Source of the DNA: Allacma fusca
Taxonomy: Eukaryota; Arthropoda; Collembola; Symphypleona; Sminthuridae
Assembly (NCBI GenBank): GCA_947179485.1
Contig: OX359249.1
Span: 2,170,001 to 2,234,000 of the forward strand
DNA length: 64,000 bases
Direction of reading: 5' to 3'
In this document: piece after piece, positions 62,744 to 64,000 of the stretch
How the letters are laid out: each line of letters starts with the position of its first letter
How positions within the stretch are numbered: position 1 is the first letter of the stretch
Notes under the pieces: model-generated
Databases searched by the model: none
What the model saw: the letters and a program-made list of their open reading frames with translations, nothing else
What the model was told of the DNA's origin: nothing
Made by a program: the position numbers and the translations under genes

Positions 62744-62778
62744 TACAGTAAACCCCTTCTCAACCCGACCACTTCAAA
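62744..62778 (+). mobile_element. Pogo/Tigger-like TIR remnant
   Basis: TACAGTAAACCCCTTCTCAA then CCCGACCACTTC; strongly diverged in the centre. Confidence 0.45.
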
Positions 62779-63543
62779 ATAGGCTGATCTCTCTACAGGC
62801 AAATAATAATCCACACATTCCCAGTTATCTTAATTGTAATCCTTGCCCTTTCACAGGATCCCTTCTGATCATGAGACTTGTGTCCTTTCCAGGGTTACTT
62901 GTACGAGGAGAAAGCACTGCATTGCCCAAGAGGTTAGCCACGAGTCCTGGTGTGAGAACACGGAAGGAGTTTCCACCAAGCATATGTATCAAACCCAAGG
63001 CTACTCTACGGAAAAGTGTGACTGTTTTGCCGGAGAAAACTTCCAAGGCAGAGAGAAAGTATGCACAAGCAGGGAGAAAGTACAACGGAATCCCTTCATA
63101 GTGGCTCCCTCCAATACATGCACAACAGACGGATTTGTCCCGTCAATTTTGTATGACAAGACAAATTAAAAATACGATGAGCGGGAAACACCTCCGAATA
63201 TTTTAGGCTCGTTAGAAAACACGACCTCACAAGGGTCCACTACAGCGAGACTCCCATGAAGCGGAAGAAAAAGAAGAAGCGTTTGACGCTACTTAGATTT
63301 AATACTTCTGCGACCATTCCTCACATCCGTTCCACCTTCATATATTACACAATCCCTTCACTTTCCCCGCACTCGACAGCCCTCATCTTCCTCATACAGT
63401 TCAATCGGGATGACACGGTCCCAGTTACTGGAGGGTTTACTCTAAAAAAAATATGGCATTTAATGTCCCCCCTCCAACCAACTAACCCAGTCTCCCTTGT
63501 ACATCAGAGTAGGGAAGGATTAGAAGGACATTGGAATTTCTTC

Positions 63544-63574
63544 GGGGGAACTCTTACAACGAGAGGGCACTGTA
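63544..63574 (-). mobile_element. Pogo/Tigger-like TIR remnant, reverse orientation
   Basis: The plus strand reads GGGGGAACTCTTACAACGAG then AGGGCACTGTA; the reverse complement begins TACAGTGCCCTCTCGTTGTA, one of the better matches. Confidence 0.7.
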
Positions 63575-63703
63575 CTCGGTGGCAAGCGGTTGAGAGCAAT
63601 CGCGTCATATAAACAACAACGAAGTCTGAAACTTATTGTCAAGTTCCAAAAACGAATCTTCCCAAGGACAGAAAATCGAAGAGAAAGTTGGAGAAAGTGC
63701 AAA

Positions 63704-63740
63704 TACAGTAGGCCTCATTTACAAGAGCGCCTCTAACACG
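63704..63740 (+). mobile_element. Pogo/Tigger-like TIR remnant
   Basis: TACAGTAGGCCTCATTTACA then AGAGCGCCTCTAACACG. It faces away from the reverse-type copy at 63544. Confidence 0.55.
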
Positions 63741-64000
63741 CATAAAATGTCATGTTGACAACATCATGCACTTGTACGAGCGAGGAAAATTAGTAAATCA
63801 AAAAATATTTCGAAAGAACTCATGAGGCTGCAGCTAGTTGGCTGAGTATTAATTACATGCAGTTAACGCCGGTGGCTCCTTTCTCAATGGGACTTTCAAT
63901 TTTCCCATGATTTCTTCTTCCAGTGGGGAAAATTTACTGACTTGATGTTTGCTAGGGATATTTAAGGATTCGCTTTCTACCAAATGACTTCATATGGCAA

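Larger units (their letters stand above)
56109..64000 (-). other. Region 5' of exon A: intron or upstream sequence
   Basis: The acceptor of exon A implies an upstream exon, but I could not identify a first exon here; a short ATG-containing exon cannot be recognised without transcripts. The region holds the Penelope-like repeat pair, a long purine tract (57360-58160), the 26-bp minisatellite (59541-59676) and several TIR-like fragments. The stretch 59680-60700 shows nothing specific. Confidence 0.5.

Overview
The window is eukaryotic and almost entirely non-coding. It is visibly AT-rich, crowded with degenerate repeats, and has no bacterial-style gene packing. Open frames are short apart from two artefacts over a minisatellite. 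Spliceosomal exons with GT-AG borders, very long introns, pogo/Tigger-like transposon ends and possible Penelope-like fragments point to an animal, probably an arthropod or other invertebrate. I cannot name the species.

One gene explains the window. Four exons on the minus strand (55986-56108, 45548-45672, 37555-37649, 25409-25625) join in frame (intron phases 1, 0, 2) into 186 complete codons without a stop. The product matches the N-terminal half of cytosolic carboxypeptidase 6 (CCP6/AGBL4), an M14-family metallocarboxypeptidase that removes glutamates from polyglutamylated tubulin and other proteins. The three complete introns are about 10.3, 7.9 and 11.9 kb. The zinc-binding catalytic half (HPGE motif and onward) was not found in 1-25408, so it probably lies beyond the left edge. 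Any separate first exon lies right of 56108 or outside the window.

The introns hold five classes of sequence. (1) Dozens of short diverged copies of a TIR-like motif, TACAGTG-xACTCTCxxTATAA-xGGxCC, in both orientations. (2) Long strand-asymmetric blocks built on an ACTTTCTCC / GGAGAAAGT core, plus a clean 11-bp minisatellite (31130-31712) carrying the same core. (3) Minisatellites, several sharing an ACTTGA core: 33 bp at 19-146, 25 bp at 13446-13690, 12 bp at 45104-45400, 25 bp at 50455-50880, 26 bp at 59541-59676, and a 19-bp AT-rich array at 9428-9655. (4) A perfect 151-bp inverted repeat at 22438-22875. (5) Two related copies of a possible Penelope-like end, and two tRNA-like remnants.

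I see no intact transposon ORF, rRNA, confident tRNA, CRISPR array or second protein-coding gene. The most notable features are the CCP6 exons inside a repeat landscape, the perfect hairpin-forming repeat, and the two linked dispersed motif families.
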